Below are positions 16,915 to 25,239 of a stretch of DNA of 47,365 nucleotides, in pieces. The stretch comes from an uncultured Eubacteriales bacterium (lineage in GTDB: Bacteria; Bacillota; Clostridia; Christensenellales; CAG-138): positions 1-47,365 of the forward strand of contig UQRU01000007.1 of NCBI GenBank assembly GCA_900543475.1, in the 5' to 3' direction. Made by a program: the position numbers and the translations under genes. The notes beneath the pieces are model-generated. The model made no database searches. It was not told where the DNA came from and saw only the letters and a program-made list of their open reading frames with translations. How positions within the stretch are numbered: position 1 is the first letter of the stretch; every line of letters starts with the position of its first letter.

Positions 16915-17663
16915 TATCCAAACCTCCCTGTAATGTAATCTTCCGTCCGCTTATCCCGGGGCAGGGAAAATACCTGGCCGGTCTCTCCGTATTCGATCAC
17001 CTCGCCCAGCAGGAAAAAGGCGGTTTTGTCGGAGATTCGGGCTGCCTGCTGCATATTGTGGGTCACTATGATGATAGTATAATCCTTTTTCAGCTCCACC
17101 GCCAGGTCTTCGATCTTGGAGGTGGAAATGGGGTCCAGGGCGCTGGTGGGTTCGTCCATGAGCAGCACCTCCGGCTGTACCGCCAGGGCCCGGGCAATGC
17201 ATAGCCGCTGCTGCTGGCCGCCGGATAGGCCCAGGGCGCTCTTTTTCAGCCGGTCCTTCACCTCGTCCCAGATGGCGGCGTTGCGCAGCGCCTGCTCCAC
17301 GATGTCGTCCAGCTTCAGCTTGGATCGGACCCCGTGGGTGCGGGGGCCGTAGGCGATGTTGTCGTATACGCTCATGGGGAAGGGATTGGGCTTTTGAAAC
17401 ACCATGCCCACCCGCTTGCGCAGCAGGTTCACGTCCATGTTGCCGTAAATATCCGCCTCGTCCAGCAGCACCTTCCCGGTGATGCGGCAGCCCTCCACCA
17501 GGTCGTTCATCCGATTGAGGGTCTTGAGCAGGGTGGATTTTCCGCAGCCAGAAGGCCCAATGAAGGCGGTGATCTCCTTTTCCCCCAGGTGCAGTTCCAC
17601 GTCCTTGAGGGCGTGGAAATCCCCATAGTAGAGGTTCAGATCTTGAATGGTGAATTTATCCAT
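16914..17663 (-). CDS. pstB: Phosphate ABC transporter ATP-binding protein PstB
   Basis: A 249-residue ABC ATPase that powers phosphate import through PstA/PstC. Walker A is GPSGCGKST, the Q-loop lies in [13 protein letters not shown] (characteristic of PstB), the signature is LSGGQQQR, and Walker B is [13 protein letters not shown]. The start lies three bases after the pstA stop. Confidence 0.96.
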   Translation of the reverse strand: MDKFTIQDLNLYYGDFHALKDVELHLGEKEITAFIGPSGCGKSTLLKTLNRMNDLVEGCRITGKVLLDEADIYGNMDVNLLRKRVGMVFQKPNPFPMSVYDNIAYGPRTHGVRSKLKLDDIVEQALRNAAIWDEVKDRLKKSALGLSGGQQQRLCIARALAVQPEVLLMDEPTSALDPISTSKIEDLAVELKKDYTIIIVTHNMQQAARISDKTAFFLLGEVIEYGETGQVFSLPRDKRTEDYITGRFG

Positions 17664-17666
17664 GGT

Positions 17667-18569
17667 TTATCCTTTCGTTATGCTTTTAGCCAGCCTGCTG
17701 GAAAGGGCGTTGATGCCCACCACGATCAGCAGCAACACCACGGCGGTGGCATAGGTTTGGTCGATATAGAGCCCTTCGCTGGATAAAGCGTACATATGCA
17801 CTGCCAGGGTCCGGGTGGAGCTAAAGAGGCTATCCGGCACCTTAGCCACCGTGCCCGCGGTGTAGATCAGGGCGGCGCTTTCCCCCACGATCCTACCCAT
17901 GGCCAGGATCACCCCGGCAAAGATACCCGGCAGGGCCGAAGGCAGCACGATCTTCCACACGGTGCGCAGCCTGCCCGCGCCCAGGCCGAAGCTGCCTTCC
18001 CGGTAGCTTTCCGGCACCGCCAGCAGGGCTTCCTCGGTGGTGCGCAAAATGGTGGGCAGCACCATGATGGACAGGGTCAGGGCGCCGGAAATCAGGCTGA
18101 GCTTCAGCTTGAGGGCGGTCACGAAAAACAGCATGCCGAACAGGCCGTATACGATGGAAGGAATGCCCGAAAGGGTCTCCGCTGTAATGCGGATCAAGGA
18201 CACCAGCTTATTGCCCCGGCCGGTATATTCCGTAAGGTAAATGGCCGCGCCAATGCCCAGGGGCAGGCTGACCAAAAGGGCCAGCAGGATCATCAGAAGG
18301 GTGTTGATGAGGGCGGGGGTCAGGGACACGTTTTCGCTGGTATATTCCCAGGCAAACAGGCTGGGGGAAAGATGGGGAACGCCTTTGAACAGGATATACC
18401 CCACCAGGAACACCAGCACAAAGCAGGTGAGGGCGGCGGCAAAGCGTACCAGGAACTTTAAAACCCGGGATACTGTGCGCTGATCCAGCAGCCGCTGGAA
18501 CAGCCGGCCCAATCCACGCCTTATGGCCGCGAAGGGCCGTGGGGAGCCATGTTGTAGGGCTTTCTTCAT
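17667..18569 (-). CDS. pstA: Phosphate ABC transporter permease PstA
   Basis: A 300-residue permease with about six membrane helices and the ABC-permease loop LGAGRLRTVWKIVLPSALPG, near residue 200. It pairs with PstC. The start ATG overlaps the pstC stop (ATGA) and has AGGAGG upstream inside pstC. The N-terminus has a basic cytoplasmic tail of about 35 residues before the first helix. Confidence 0.94.
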   Translation of the reverse strand: MKKALQHGSPRPFAAIRRGLGRLFQRLLDQRTVSRVLKFLVRFAAALTCFVLVFLVGYILFKGVPHLSPSLFAWEYTSENVSLTPALINTLLMILLALLVSLPLGIGAAIYLTEYTGRGNKLVSLIRITAETLSGIPSIVYGLFGMLFFVTALKLKLSLISGALTLSIMVLPTILRTTEEALLAVPESYREGSFGLGAGRLRTVWKIVLPSALPGIFAGVILAMGRIVGESAALIYTAGTVAKVPDSLFSSTRTLAVHMYALSSEGLYIDQTYATAVVLLLIVVGINALSSRLAKSITKG

Positions 18570-19417
18570 ACCTGTTTCCTCCTTTTAAGCAGGGAGAAGC
18601 TCACGTTGATGATGAGGATAAAGGTGAAGAGCACCACCGCCGTAGCGATCAGGGCCTCCCGGTGCAGGTCCGCCGCATAGCCCATCTCGATGACGATGTT
18701 GGCGGTCAGGGTCCGCACGCCTTTGAGGATGCTATCGGGGATGCGGGGCTGGTTGCCCGCCACCATGATCACCGCCATCGTCTCGCCGATGGCCCGGCCG
18801 ATGCCCAGGATCACCCCTGCCAGCACGCCGCTCTTCGCTGCGGGCAGCATGATGGCGAACACGCTGCGCTCATGGGTGGCGCCCAGGGCCAGGGAGCCTT
18901 CATAATAGCTTTGGGAAACCGCGTCCAGGGCGGATTTGCTCACGGTGATGATGGTGGGCAGGATCATGATCCCCAGCAGGATGGAAGCGGTAAGGATGCA
19001 GCTGCCGTTGCTGCGGGGCAGCCGGTCCACCAGGGGGACGATGACCACCAGGCCGAAAAAGCCGTATACCACCGAAGGGATGCCCGCCAACAGCTCCACG
19101 GCGGGCTGTAGGATCCTAAGGGTACGCTTGCTGGCAAAGAACGCCATATACATGGCCGTCATAATCCCAACGGGTACCCCCAGCAATACGGCGCCCGCAG
19201 TTACGTACACGCTGCCCAATATCATGGGGAAGATGCCGTATAGGCCGTTGCTGGGCCGCCAGGTGGTGCCCAGCAGAAAGTCCCCCAGGCCGATCTCCGC
19301 CATGGCGGGTATGCCGTTGGCAAAGAGGAAAATACAGATCAACGCCACGGCCAGAATGGATACGCAGGCCACCAGCAGAAAAACGATCTTTGCCAACGTC
19401 TCTTTGATGGAATTCAT
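18566..19417 (-). CDS. pstC: Phosphate ABC transporter permease PstC
   Basis: A 283-residue permease with six likely membrane segments and the coupling loop LGATHERSVFAIMLPAAKSG. It forms the phosphate channel with PstA. The ATG is preceded by AAAGGAG. It follows pstS after 77 bases that hold a stable hairpin, which may let pstS be expressed at a higher level than the permease genes. Confidence 0.94.
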   Translation of the reverse strand: MNSIKETLAKIVFLLVACVSILAVALICIFLFANGIPAMAEIGLGDFLLGTTWRPSNGLYGIFPMILGSVYVTAGAVLLGVPVGIMTAMYMAFFASKRTLRILQPAVELLAGIPSVVYGFFGLVVIVPLVDRLPRSNGSCILTASILLGIMILPTIITVSKSALDAVSQSYYEGSLALGATHERSVFAIMLPAAKSGVLAGVILGIGRAIGETMAVIMVAGNQPRIPDSILKGVRTLTANIVIEMGYAADLHREALIATAVVLFTFILIINVSFSLLKRRKQV

Positions 19418-19453
19418 GGATGCTCCTTTCCAGGCATTGCATTACGCACAGAT

Positions 19454-19476
19454 GGGGACGGCTGCACGCCGCCCCC
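19454..19476 (-). promoter_or_regulatory. Stem-loop between pstS and pstC
   Basis: GGGG-a-CGGC pairs with GCCG-c-CCCC across a 5-base loop. There is no T-run after it. It likely stabilises the pstS 3' end after processing or weakly attenuates readthrough. Confidence 0.55.
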
Positions 19477-19494
19477 GGTTTGTGGTTGACTGGG

Positions 19495-20463
19495 TTAGCC
19501 CAGGATCTCGCTCCACTCGGTGACCTCGCCGGTGAAGATGCTGCGTACCTGCTCTACGCTCAGGTTGGAAACCGGGCTAGCGTTGTTCACGATCACCGCG
19601 ATGCCGTCCATGGCGATCACCGTGGGGGTCAAGCCGCCCTCCAGTTCGCTGTCCTTCAGGGCTCGGGAAGCCATGCCGATGTCACAGGTGCCTTCCATGG
19701 CCATGTTCATGCCGGTGGAAGAGTCGCTCTGCTGCACTTCGATGGTGGCGTTGGGGTTGACTGCCTGATAGCCTTCCGCCAGCTTCTCCATCACAGGGGT
19801 GACGGAGGAGGAACCAGCCACAACCACGTTGCCAGCCGGGGCGGAACCAGCGTAGGCGGCAGCATCATCCGCTACGGTGATGTAGCCGTTCTCCGCTACG
19901 ATGGCCTGGCCTTCCGCGCTCATGATGTAGGCCACAAAGTCCGCAGCCACTTCGCTCAGGCCTTCCTTGGTGGCGATGTTGAAGGGACGGGATACGGCAT
20001 AGCTGCCGTTCTTAATGTTTTCTACCGTGGCGTCTACCCCCTCGATCTGAACGGCCTTCACGGTGTCGTTCAGGGAGCCAAGGGAGATATAGCCGATGGC
20101 ATATTCATTGCCGCCAACCGTGGTCATGACCACAGAGGTACTGTTGCTGATGTTGGCTTCTACGGTGGTCATATCCACCTTATTGCCAGACGCGTCTTCC
20201 TGTTCTACCCCGAACAGCTCGATAAAGGCGCTCCGGGTACCGCTGCCCTCTTCCCGAGAAACAACGGTGATCAGTTCGTTGGTGTCAAAGTCGCTGGCAG
20301 CGGCAGGGGCTTCGGAAGCGGGAGCTTCAGAGGCAGGGGCTTCTGTGGCGGGGGCTTCCGCAGCAGGGGTTTCCGTTTCCCCAGGCTGGGCGGCGCAAGC
20401 GCCGGCGATGACCAGCATGGCAACAGCCATTATCATAGCTGCAATTTTCCGGATGTTCTTCAT
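19495..20463 (-). CDS. pstS: Phosphate-binding lipoprotein PstS
   Basis: A 322-residue substrate-binding protein. The signal peptide ends in a lipobox, so Cys24 in AGACAAQ is probably lipidated. An Ala/Pro/Glu-rich spacer of about 30 residues follows. The mature domain has the phosphate-contact stretches REEGSGTRSAF and AGSSSVTPVME. The two halves of the fold appear in swapped order compared with the E. coli protein, as in many Firmicutes PstS proteins. It is the first gene of the operon; AAGGAGG precedes the ATG. Confidence 0.95.
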   Translation of the reverse strand: MKNIRKIAAMIMAVAMLVIAGACAAQPGETETPAAEAPATEAPASEAPASEAPAAASDFDTNELITVVSREEGSGTRSAFIELFGVEQEDASGNKVDMTTVEANISNSTSVVMTTVGGNEYAIGYISLGSLNDTVKAVQIEGVDATVENIKNGSYAVSRPFNIATKEGLSEVAADFVAYIMSAEGQAIVAENGYITVADDAAAYAGSAPAGNVVVAGSSSVTPVMEKLAEGYQAVNPNATIEVQQSDSSTGMNMAMEGTCDIGMASRALKDSELEGGLTPTVIAMDGIAVIVNNASPVSNLSVEQVRSIFTGEVTEWSEILG

Positions 20464-20525
20464 TTCTTATTTTCCTCCTTGCGTTTTTCACATTTCTTTT
20501 TTACGAGTCTAGGATACCCGGTCTT

Positions 20526-20564
20526 GGTCAAGTTGAAATACCGCCTTAATCAAACCTATGTAAA
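20526..20564 (-). promoter_or_regulatory. Possible Pho box in the pstS promoter
   Basis: On the minus strand, hexamers TTTACA, TTGATT, GGTATT and TTGACC follow each other at exact 11-base steps. Gram-positive PhoP boxes are TT(A/T)ACA-like repeats at about 11 bases. TTTACA fits well, TTGATT and TTGACC fit partly, GGTATT fits poorly. TTGACC may double as a -35 element. The ATG of pstS lies about 60 bases further. Confidence 0.4.
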
Positions 20565-20569
20565 ATCCT

Positions 20570-20699
20570 GAAAGGCCCGTCTCCCCTTCCCCCGGGCCAG
20601 GCCATCGGCTGCGCCGTCCTCCAGGGCCGGGCAATCGGAGGCTGGAGCCGCCCTTCCCCCCGGCAACCCCTTCTGCCGGCGGCCATTGGCCGGCTGGGG
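20570..20699. other. Intergenic GC-rich stretch between the pstS and corA control regions
   Basis: The 309-base gap between pstS and corA holds the Pho-box-like repeats at the pstS side and the corA promoter at the other. The middle is GC-rich with several short inverted repeats (for example GGCCGG-type). No gene is supported there. Confidence 0.5.
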
Positions 20700-20727
20700 T
20701 TGTCTTTTGCCCGCGCTATGATATAGT
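20700..20727 (+). promoter_or_regulatory. Promoter of the corA-like gene
   Basis: TTGTCT (20700-20705), 16-base spacer, TATAGT (20722-20727), 45 bases before the ATG at 20773. Confidence 0.55.
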
Positions 20728-20772
20728 TATGTATGTATGGGCCATGGCCCAGCAAGAAGGGAGCGAGAGAAG

Positions 20773-21678
20773 ATGCTACAATATCGGATCGCAGACCGGC
20801 TTATCCCGGCGGAAAACGGGGAGACCGCCCAGGTGATCGTGTTGGACCGGGAGGAACAAACGCCTTGCCCCCTGCCAGGAGGCATGGAGCTGAGCAGCCT
20901 GCCCGCCGGCGAAGCCGCCTGGACGCCCAGGCTCTCCTTTGGCGCGGGGCACGTTTCCGGCAGCCTGGCCCTGGCCCAGCGGGAAAAGGGCGAGGCCGGC
21001 CCCAGCATCTCCTTCGGGCTATGGCCCAAGGGGCTGCTGCTGCTGGATGCAAGCGGCCTGGTATCGCAGATCCTTTCCGATATGACGGACCACGCCATAT
21101 GGAAGCATCCCGCCAGCCCGGCCCAGGTGTTCTGCCGCCTGCTGGAGGGCCTGGCCGACGGGGACGGGGCCCTGCTGCGGGAGGCGGAATCCAGCCTGGA
21201 AGCCCTGGAGGAGGACGTGCTGGGGGAGCACCTGGAAGGCATGGGCGAGCGGATGATGCCCCTGCGCAAGCAGATCGGCCGGCTGCTGCTGCAATATGGC
21301 CGGCTGTCGGACCTGGGGGAACGGCTCGCCCAGGCCGGGGACGCCTATTTTACCAAGGCGGAAGCCCTGGCCTTTCAGGGGTTTGGAAACCGGGCTGCCC
21401 GGCTGGAGGATCAGGCGGAACATCTACGGGAATATGCGGCGCAGATCTGGGAGACCTACCAGGCTGCCATCGATATCCGGCAAAATCGGGTGATGCAGCT
21501 GCTTACCGTGGTGACCACCATTTTCATGCCCCTGACCCTGATCACCGGCTGGTATGGTATGAATTTTCCCAATATGGTGGCCATCCATTGGAAATATGGC
21601 TATGGGGCCATATGCTTGCTGTGTACCGCCACTGCCCTATTGCTGTTGTGGTTGTGCAAAAAGAAGCGCTTCCTATAA
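20773..21678 (+). CDS. corA: CorA-type magnesium/divalent metal transporter
   Basis: A 301-residue member of the CorA family. A long cytoplasmic domain with an extended helical region (about residues 120-235) precedes two C-terminal membrane helices. The family hallmark YGMNF lies at the end of the first helix. A basic CKKKRFL tail is typical. The start was set at 20773, where GGGAG precedes the ATG, rather than at the upstream in-frame ATG at 20737 that lies close to the promoter. Mg2+ is the usual ion, but CorA relatives also carry Co2+, Ni2+ or Zn2+. Confidence 0.9.
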   Translation: MLQYRIADRLIPAENGETAQVIVLDREEQTPCPLPGGMELSSLPAGEAAWTPRLSFGAGHVSGSLALAQREKGEAGPSISFGLWPKGLLLLDASGLVSQILSDMTDHAIWKHPASPAQVFCRLLEGLADGDGALLREAESSLEALEEDVLGEHLEGMGERMMPLRKQIGRLLLQYGRLSDLGERLAQAGDAYFTKAEALAFQGFGNRAARLEDQAEHLREYAAQIWETYQAAIDIRQNRVMQLLTVVTTIFMPLTLITGWYGMNFPNMVAIHWKYGYGAICLLCTATALLLLWLCKKKRFL

Positions 21679-21696
21679 CCCCCTGGGAACCCTGCC

Positions 21697-21725
21697 TTGA
21701 CAGGCACAATGCCAGGCTTTACAAT
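21697..21725 (+). promoter_or_regulatory. Promoter of the hydrogenase-like sensor gene
   Basis: Perfect TTGACA (21697-21702), 17-base spacer, TACAAT (21720-21725), 40 bases before the ATG. No Rex-like palindrome overlaps it. Confidence 0.75.
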
Positions 21726-21765
21726 TAAAATATATCAGTAGCCTATCCGTAAAGGAGCGCATGTC

Positions 21766-23442
21766 ATGGGAGATTATTTAAAGCTAAAAAAGTCCAATTG
21801 TAAAAATTGTTATAAGTGCATACGGCACTGCCCGGTGAAATCCATTAAGTTTTCCGACGACCAGGCCCATATTTTAGAAGACGATTGCATCTTATGCGGC
21901 CACTGTTTTGTAGTCTGCCCCCAAAACGCCAAACAGGTGCGGGACGACTTGCCCGCAGCAAAAGCCCTCCTACAGGGTAGCGCCCCCGTCTATGCCAGCG
22001 TCGCCCCCAGCTTTGTGGCCAACTATGAGGGCGCCACAATAGAAACCATGGAGCGGGCTTTAAAACAGCTGGGCTTTGCCGGCGTGGAGGAGACCGCCCT
22101 GGGCGCCACCCTGGTGAAGCGGGAATATGACCGTATGGCGGAGGCGGGGGATATGGATACCATCATCACTTCCTGCTGCCCCACGGTCAACCTTTTGATC
22201 CGCAAATACTATCCCGACGCCTTGCCCTATCTGGCCAAGGTCAAAACCCCCATGCAAGCCCATTGCACGGACATCAAGGCCCGGCATCCGGAGGCCAAGA
22301 CCGTATTTATCGGCCCTTGTATTTCCAAAAAGGCGGAGGCCGATGATGTGCCCGGCCTAGTGGACTGCGTCCTTACCTACGAAGAGTTAACCGCCTGGTT
22401 GGATGAAGCGGGCATCCAAATCGAAAAAGAAGAAGCCAAAGACCAGGCCGGCCGCGCCCGTTCCTTCCCCACCTGCGGCGGCATCATCCGCTCCATGGAT
22501 TGCAAAAACCAGGACTATACCTACTTTGCGGTGGACGGCATCGAAAACTGCATGCGGGTGCTGGAGGATGTGACAAAGGGCGGCGGCCGGGGCGCCTTTG
22601 TAGAAATGTCCGCCTGCGCGGGCAGCTGCGTATCCGGCCCCATCCTGGATAAGCGCCATAGCCTGCTGCTCAGCGACTACCAGGCGGTGGACCGCTATAC
22701 CCGGCCGGTGGATTTCGATATTCCCCAGCCCGACCCTCAGGTCTTGTTCCACGATTATACCAGCCTAAAGCGCAGATCCTTTGTTCCCGGCGAAACCGCC
22801 ATACGGGAAGTGCTGGCTAAGATCGGCAAAGCCAGCCCGGCGGACGAACTCAACTGCGGCTGCTGCGGCTACGATACCTGCCGGGAAAAGGCCATCGCCG
22901 TCCTTTCCGGCAAGGCGGACCTGAATATGTGCCTCCCCTTCCTGCTGAGCAAGGCGGAATCCTTCTCGGATACCATCATCAAAAATACCCCCAACGCCAT
23001 CCTGGTGGTCAACGAGGCCATGGAGGTGCAGCAGATCAATGCGGCTGCCTGCAAGCTGTTCAATGTGAGCGATCCCCGGAACGTATTGGGGGATCAGGTG
23101 GTGCATATCATGGACCCCATGCCCTTTATCCAAGCCTACACCCAGGAGAAAAACATCGCCCAAAAGGGCATGTATCTGGCGGATTATAAAAAATACGTAG
23201 ACATCAACGTGATCTACGCCAAGAGCTACCATATCCTCATCTGTACCATGCGGGATGTGACCGAGGACGAAAAGGCCAAGGTGCAAAAGGCCGAATTGAG
23301 CCGTACCACCATCGAGATCACGGACAAGGTCATTGAAAAGCAGATGCGGGCCGTGCAGGAGATCGCCTCCCTCTTGGGCGAGACCACAGCGGAGACCAAG
23401 GTGGCCCTGACCAAGCTAAAGGAGTCGCTGGAGAATGTATGA
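21766..23442 (+). CDS. Sensory-type [FeFe]-hydrogenase-like protein with PAS domain (HydS-like)
   Basis: 558 residues. Domains in order: two [4Fe-4S] ferredoxin motifs (C12-x2-C-x2-C-x3-C22 and C41-x2-C-x2-C-x3-C51); an H-cluster domain with TSCCP (135-139), GPC185ISKKAE and EMSAC284AGSC288; a small FeS motif NCGCCGYDTC (about 365); a PAS domain (about 405-500); and a C-terminal helix. All four cubane-ligand Cys positions of [FeFe] hydrogenases are kept. The Met residues near the cofactor in catalytic enzymes are Gly (L2) and Ser (L3), as in group C sensory forms. It overlaps the phosphatase gene and probably signals H2 or redox state to it. Confidence 0.85.
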   Translation: MGDYLKLKKSNCKNCYKCIRHCPVKSIKFSDDQAHILEDDCILCGHCFVVCPQNAKQVRDDLPAAKALLQGSAPVYASVAPSFVANYEGATIETMERALKQLGFAGVEETALGATLVKREYDRMAEAGDMDTIITSCCPTVNLLIRKYYPDALPYLAKVKTPMQAHCTDIKARHPEAKTVFIGPCISKKAEADDVPGLVDCVLTYEELTAWLDEAGIQIEKEEAKDQAGRARSFPTCGGIIRSMDCKNQDYTYFAVDGIENCMRVLEDVTKGGGRGAFVEMSACAGSCVSGPILDKRHSLLLSDYQAVDRYTRPVDFDIPQPDPQVLFHDYTSLKRRSFVPGETAIREVLAKIGKASPADELNCGCCGYDTCREKAIAVLSGKADLNMCLPFLLSKAESFSDTIIKNTPNAILVVNEAMEVQQINAAACKLFNVSDPRNVLGDQVVHIMDPMPFIQAYTQEKNIAQKGMYLADYKKYVDINVIYAKSYHILICTMRDVTEDEKAKVQKAELSRTTIEITDKVIEKQMRAVQEIASLLGETTAETKVALTKLKESLENV

Positions 23443-24610
23443 GCTTTGTACGGATATCGGCTATGTGACCCTTACCAAAACAGGGGAACAGCTTTGCGGC
23501 GACCATGTGGAGCTGGTCCAGCAGGCGGATGGCTCCGTGGTGCTGGTGCTGGCGGATGGTCTGGGCAGCGGCGTAAAGGCCAATATCCTTTCCACCCTCA
23601 CCAGCAAGATCATCTCCACCATGATCGCCAACGGCCTTACCCTGGAGGATTGCGTCAGCACCATCGCCGCCACGCTGCCGGTATGCGCGGAGCGCAAGGT
23701 GGCTTATTCCACCTTCACCATCCTGCGGATTGTGGATTGCGCGGAAGCGGAGCTGATCCAATACGATAACCCCCACACCATCCTGCTGCGGCGGGGCAAA
23801 CATGTGGATTACCCGGAGATCTGCGAAAACATCGATGGAAAAAACATCTACAAGTCCCGTATGCGCCTTTGGGAAGGGGACGTGCTGGTGGCTATGAGCG
23901 ACGGGGCCCTGAACGCCAGCCAGGGCAATACCCTGAACATGGGTTGGGATCGGGCGGCCATCATCGACTTCCTGGAAACCATGTACAACGATAGCTTTAC
24001 CGCCAAAACCTGGGCGGCCATGTTGGTGGAGGAGTGCGAACGCCTTTACGGGGGCCAGCCCGGGGACGATACCTCCGCCTGCGTCATCCGCCTGCGGCGG
24101 CGGCAGGTGGTAAACCTGCTCTTCGGCCCCCCCGAAAAACGGGAGGATACCAACAAAATGCTTTCCCTCTTCTTCGCCAAGGAGGGCAAGCGGATCGTCT
24201 GCGGCGGCACCACCAGCGAGCTGGCGGCCGCCTACCTAGGCAAGCCCCTGGATACCTCCATGCCCCTGTACCTGGACCCCAAGATCCCCCCCACCTCCAA
24301 GCTCCAGGGGGTAGACCTGGTGACCGAAGGGGTCATCACCATGGCAAAGGTGCTGGAATATGCCGAGGACTATGTGAAGGAAAACCGCCTTTATATGGAC
24401 TGGAGCTGCAAAAAAGACGGCGCTTCCCAGATCGCCCGGATGCTCTTTGAGGACGCCACGGACGTGAATTTCTATGTGGGCCGGGCCGTCAACGAGGCCC
24501 ATCAAAAGGAAGGCCTCCCCATCACCTTCAACGTGAAGATGCAGATCGCCGAACGCCTCTCCAAACTCCTGGAGGAGATGGGAAAACGGGTTCAGGTGAG
24601 CTATTTTTAA
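23435..24610 (+). CDS. SpoIIE-type PP2C serine/threonine phosphatase
   Basis: A 391-residue protein. The N-terminal two thirds is a PP2C/SpoIIE phosphatase domain with metal-binding motifs LADGLGSGVKA (near residue 40), MSDGALNAS (near 150) and GDDTSACVIRL (near 210). The last 160 residues are a domain I do not recognise, containing CGGTTSELAAAYLGKP. The ATG lies inside the end of the hydrogenase-like gene (8-base overlap) with AAGGAG upstream, so the two proteins are made together. It likely dephosphorylates a Ser/Thr-phosphorylated partner; no STAS partner is in the window. Confidence 0.85.
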   Translation: MYELCTDIGYVTLTKTGEQLCGDHVELVQQADGSVVLVLADGLGSGVKANILSTLTSKIISTMIANGLTLEDCVSTIAATLPVCAERKVAYSTFTILRIVDCAEAELIQYDNPHTILLRRGKHVDYPEICENIDGKNIYKSRMRLWEGDVLVAMSDGALNASQGNTLNMGWDRAAIIDFLETMYNDSFTAKTWAAMLVEECERLYGGQPGDDTSACVIRLRRRQVVNLLFGPPEKREDTNKMLSLFFAKEGKRIVCGGTTSELAAAYLGKPLDTSMPLYLDPKIPPTSKLQGVDLVTEGVITMAKVLEYAEDYVKENRLYMDWSCKKDGASQIARMLFEDATDVNFYVGRAVNEAHQKEGLPITFNVKMQIAERLSKLLEEMGKRVQVSYF

Positions 24611-24634
24611 AGGTCGGATCGCTTTTTTCACCCA

Positions 24635-24656
24635 GGGGCGCAGGGCGCCCCTTTTT
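24635..24656 (+). terminator. Terminator after the sensor-phosphatase operon
   Basis: GGGGCGC/GCGCCCC 7-bp stem with a 3-base loop, followed by TTTTT, 24 bases past the phosphatase stop. Confidence 0.85.
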
Positions 24657-24756
24657 CTTTTATGGGAAGGGCCTTGTCCATTTTCTACCGCCCTTTTCCC
24701 TGCTGCAATGGGGTTGGCGTCCCGCTTGCTGTCTCAAAATTAATTGGGAATGGGGG

Positions 24757-24785
24757 TTGACAAACCGCCGGCAAACGGATACACT
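24757..24785 (+). promoter_or_regulatory. Promoter of the FeoB-associated gene
   Basis: Perfect TTGACA (24757-24762), 17-base spacer, TACACT (24780-24785). A GTTAG-6-CTAAC inverted repeat follows about 15 bases downstream and could be a metalloregulator site. Confidence 0.7.
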
Positions 24786-24791
24786 ATCCAC

Positions 24792-24984
24792 AGAAGGAAG
24801 TTAGTCAACTCTAACCATTCCTTCGCCATATAGCAGGGCGCAAGGGCCATCGCCCCGGCACAGGCGGTTCCGCCCTTGCGAGACCGGTCTCTGGCCGGAA
24901 AGGGAGCCTCCTTTCCTCCCGCATTGCCTGAACTATTTCCTTTCGGAGGCTCTCCCCATATTGTATTTTAGGAGGGGGTTCAAC
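24792..24984 (+). promoter_or_regulatory. Long structured 5' leader, candidate cis-regulatory RNA
   Basis: About 190 bases between the promoter and the GTG start. A long hairpin joins CGCAAGGGC (24839-24847) and GCCCTTGCG (24872-24880), with an inner CGCC/GGCG pair. Next, GGAAAGG/CCTTTCC (24897-24903 with 24910-24916) competes with GAGCCTCC/GGAGGCTC (24904-24911 with 24945-24952). CCTCC at 24907 can also pair with the ribosome-binding GGAGG at 24971. This is switch-like, but it matches no riboswitch class I recognise. Confidence 0.45.
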
Positions 24985-25167
24985 GTGGCTGTATTGTCGT
25001 TTTTGGTGCAAAACTGGGCCAATCTATTGGTTGGCGGCCTAGTATTGGCCGCCCTGGCCTGGGCAATCGCCGTGATGATCCGCAACCGCAAAAAGGGGAA
25101 ATCCGCCTGCGGCTGTAGCGGCGGCTGTAGCGGATGTCCCTGTTCCGGCCAATGCCACCGGCCCTGA
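24985..25167 (+). CDS. FeoB-associated Cys-rich membrane protein
   Basis: A 60-residue protein with one membrane helix (about residues 10-32), a basic NRKKGK turn and a Cys-rich tail (CGCSGGCSGCPCSGQC). This is the layout of the small FeoB-associated proteins thought to help ferrous iron uptake. The GTG at 24985 is preceded by AGGAGGGGG and gives the family's usual length. Unusually, no feoA or feoB gene is beside it; it lies between hydrogenase-related operons rich in FeS proteins. Confidence 0.8.
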   Translation: MAVLSFLVQNWANLLVGGLVLAALAWAIAVMIRNRKKGKSACGCSGGCSGCPCSGQCHRP

Positions 25168-25179
25168 CCCAGCGGGCAT

Positions 25180-25212
25180 AAAAAAGCGCCGGCGCCCAAA
25201 GTAGGCGCCGGC
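25180..25212. terminator. Strong bidirectional terminator
   Basis: GCCGGCGCC/GGCGCCGGC 9-bp stem (25188-25196 with 25204-25212). On the minus strand TTTTTT follows at once, ending the nuoF operon 28 bases past its stop. On plus the tail is a weaker ATTCTGTTTCTTTT. Confidence 0.9.
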
Positions 25213-25239
25213 ATTCTGTTTCTTTTGCCAGCAAAGGGA

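Noticed and set aside
19420..20571. 383-residue plus-strand frame opposite pstS
   Set aside because: It is an antisense shadow of pstS rich in Gly, His and Arg, with no family features.
21766..23442. Reading the PAS-containing protein as the cell's catalytic hydrogenase
   Set aside because: L2 and L3 residues near the cofactor are of the sensory type, and the PAS domain plus phosphatase neighbour fit signalling.
24811..25011. Minus-strand 66-residue frame over the FeoB-associated leader
   Set aside because: It is antisense to the structured leader and the real gene start, lacks a ribosome site and matches no family.
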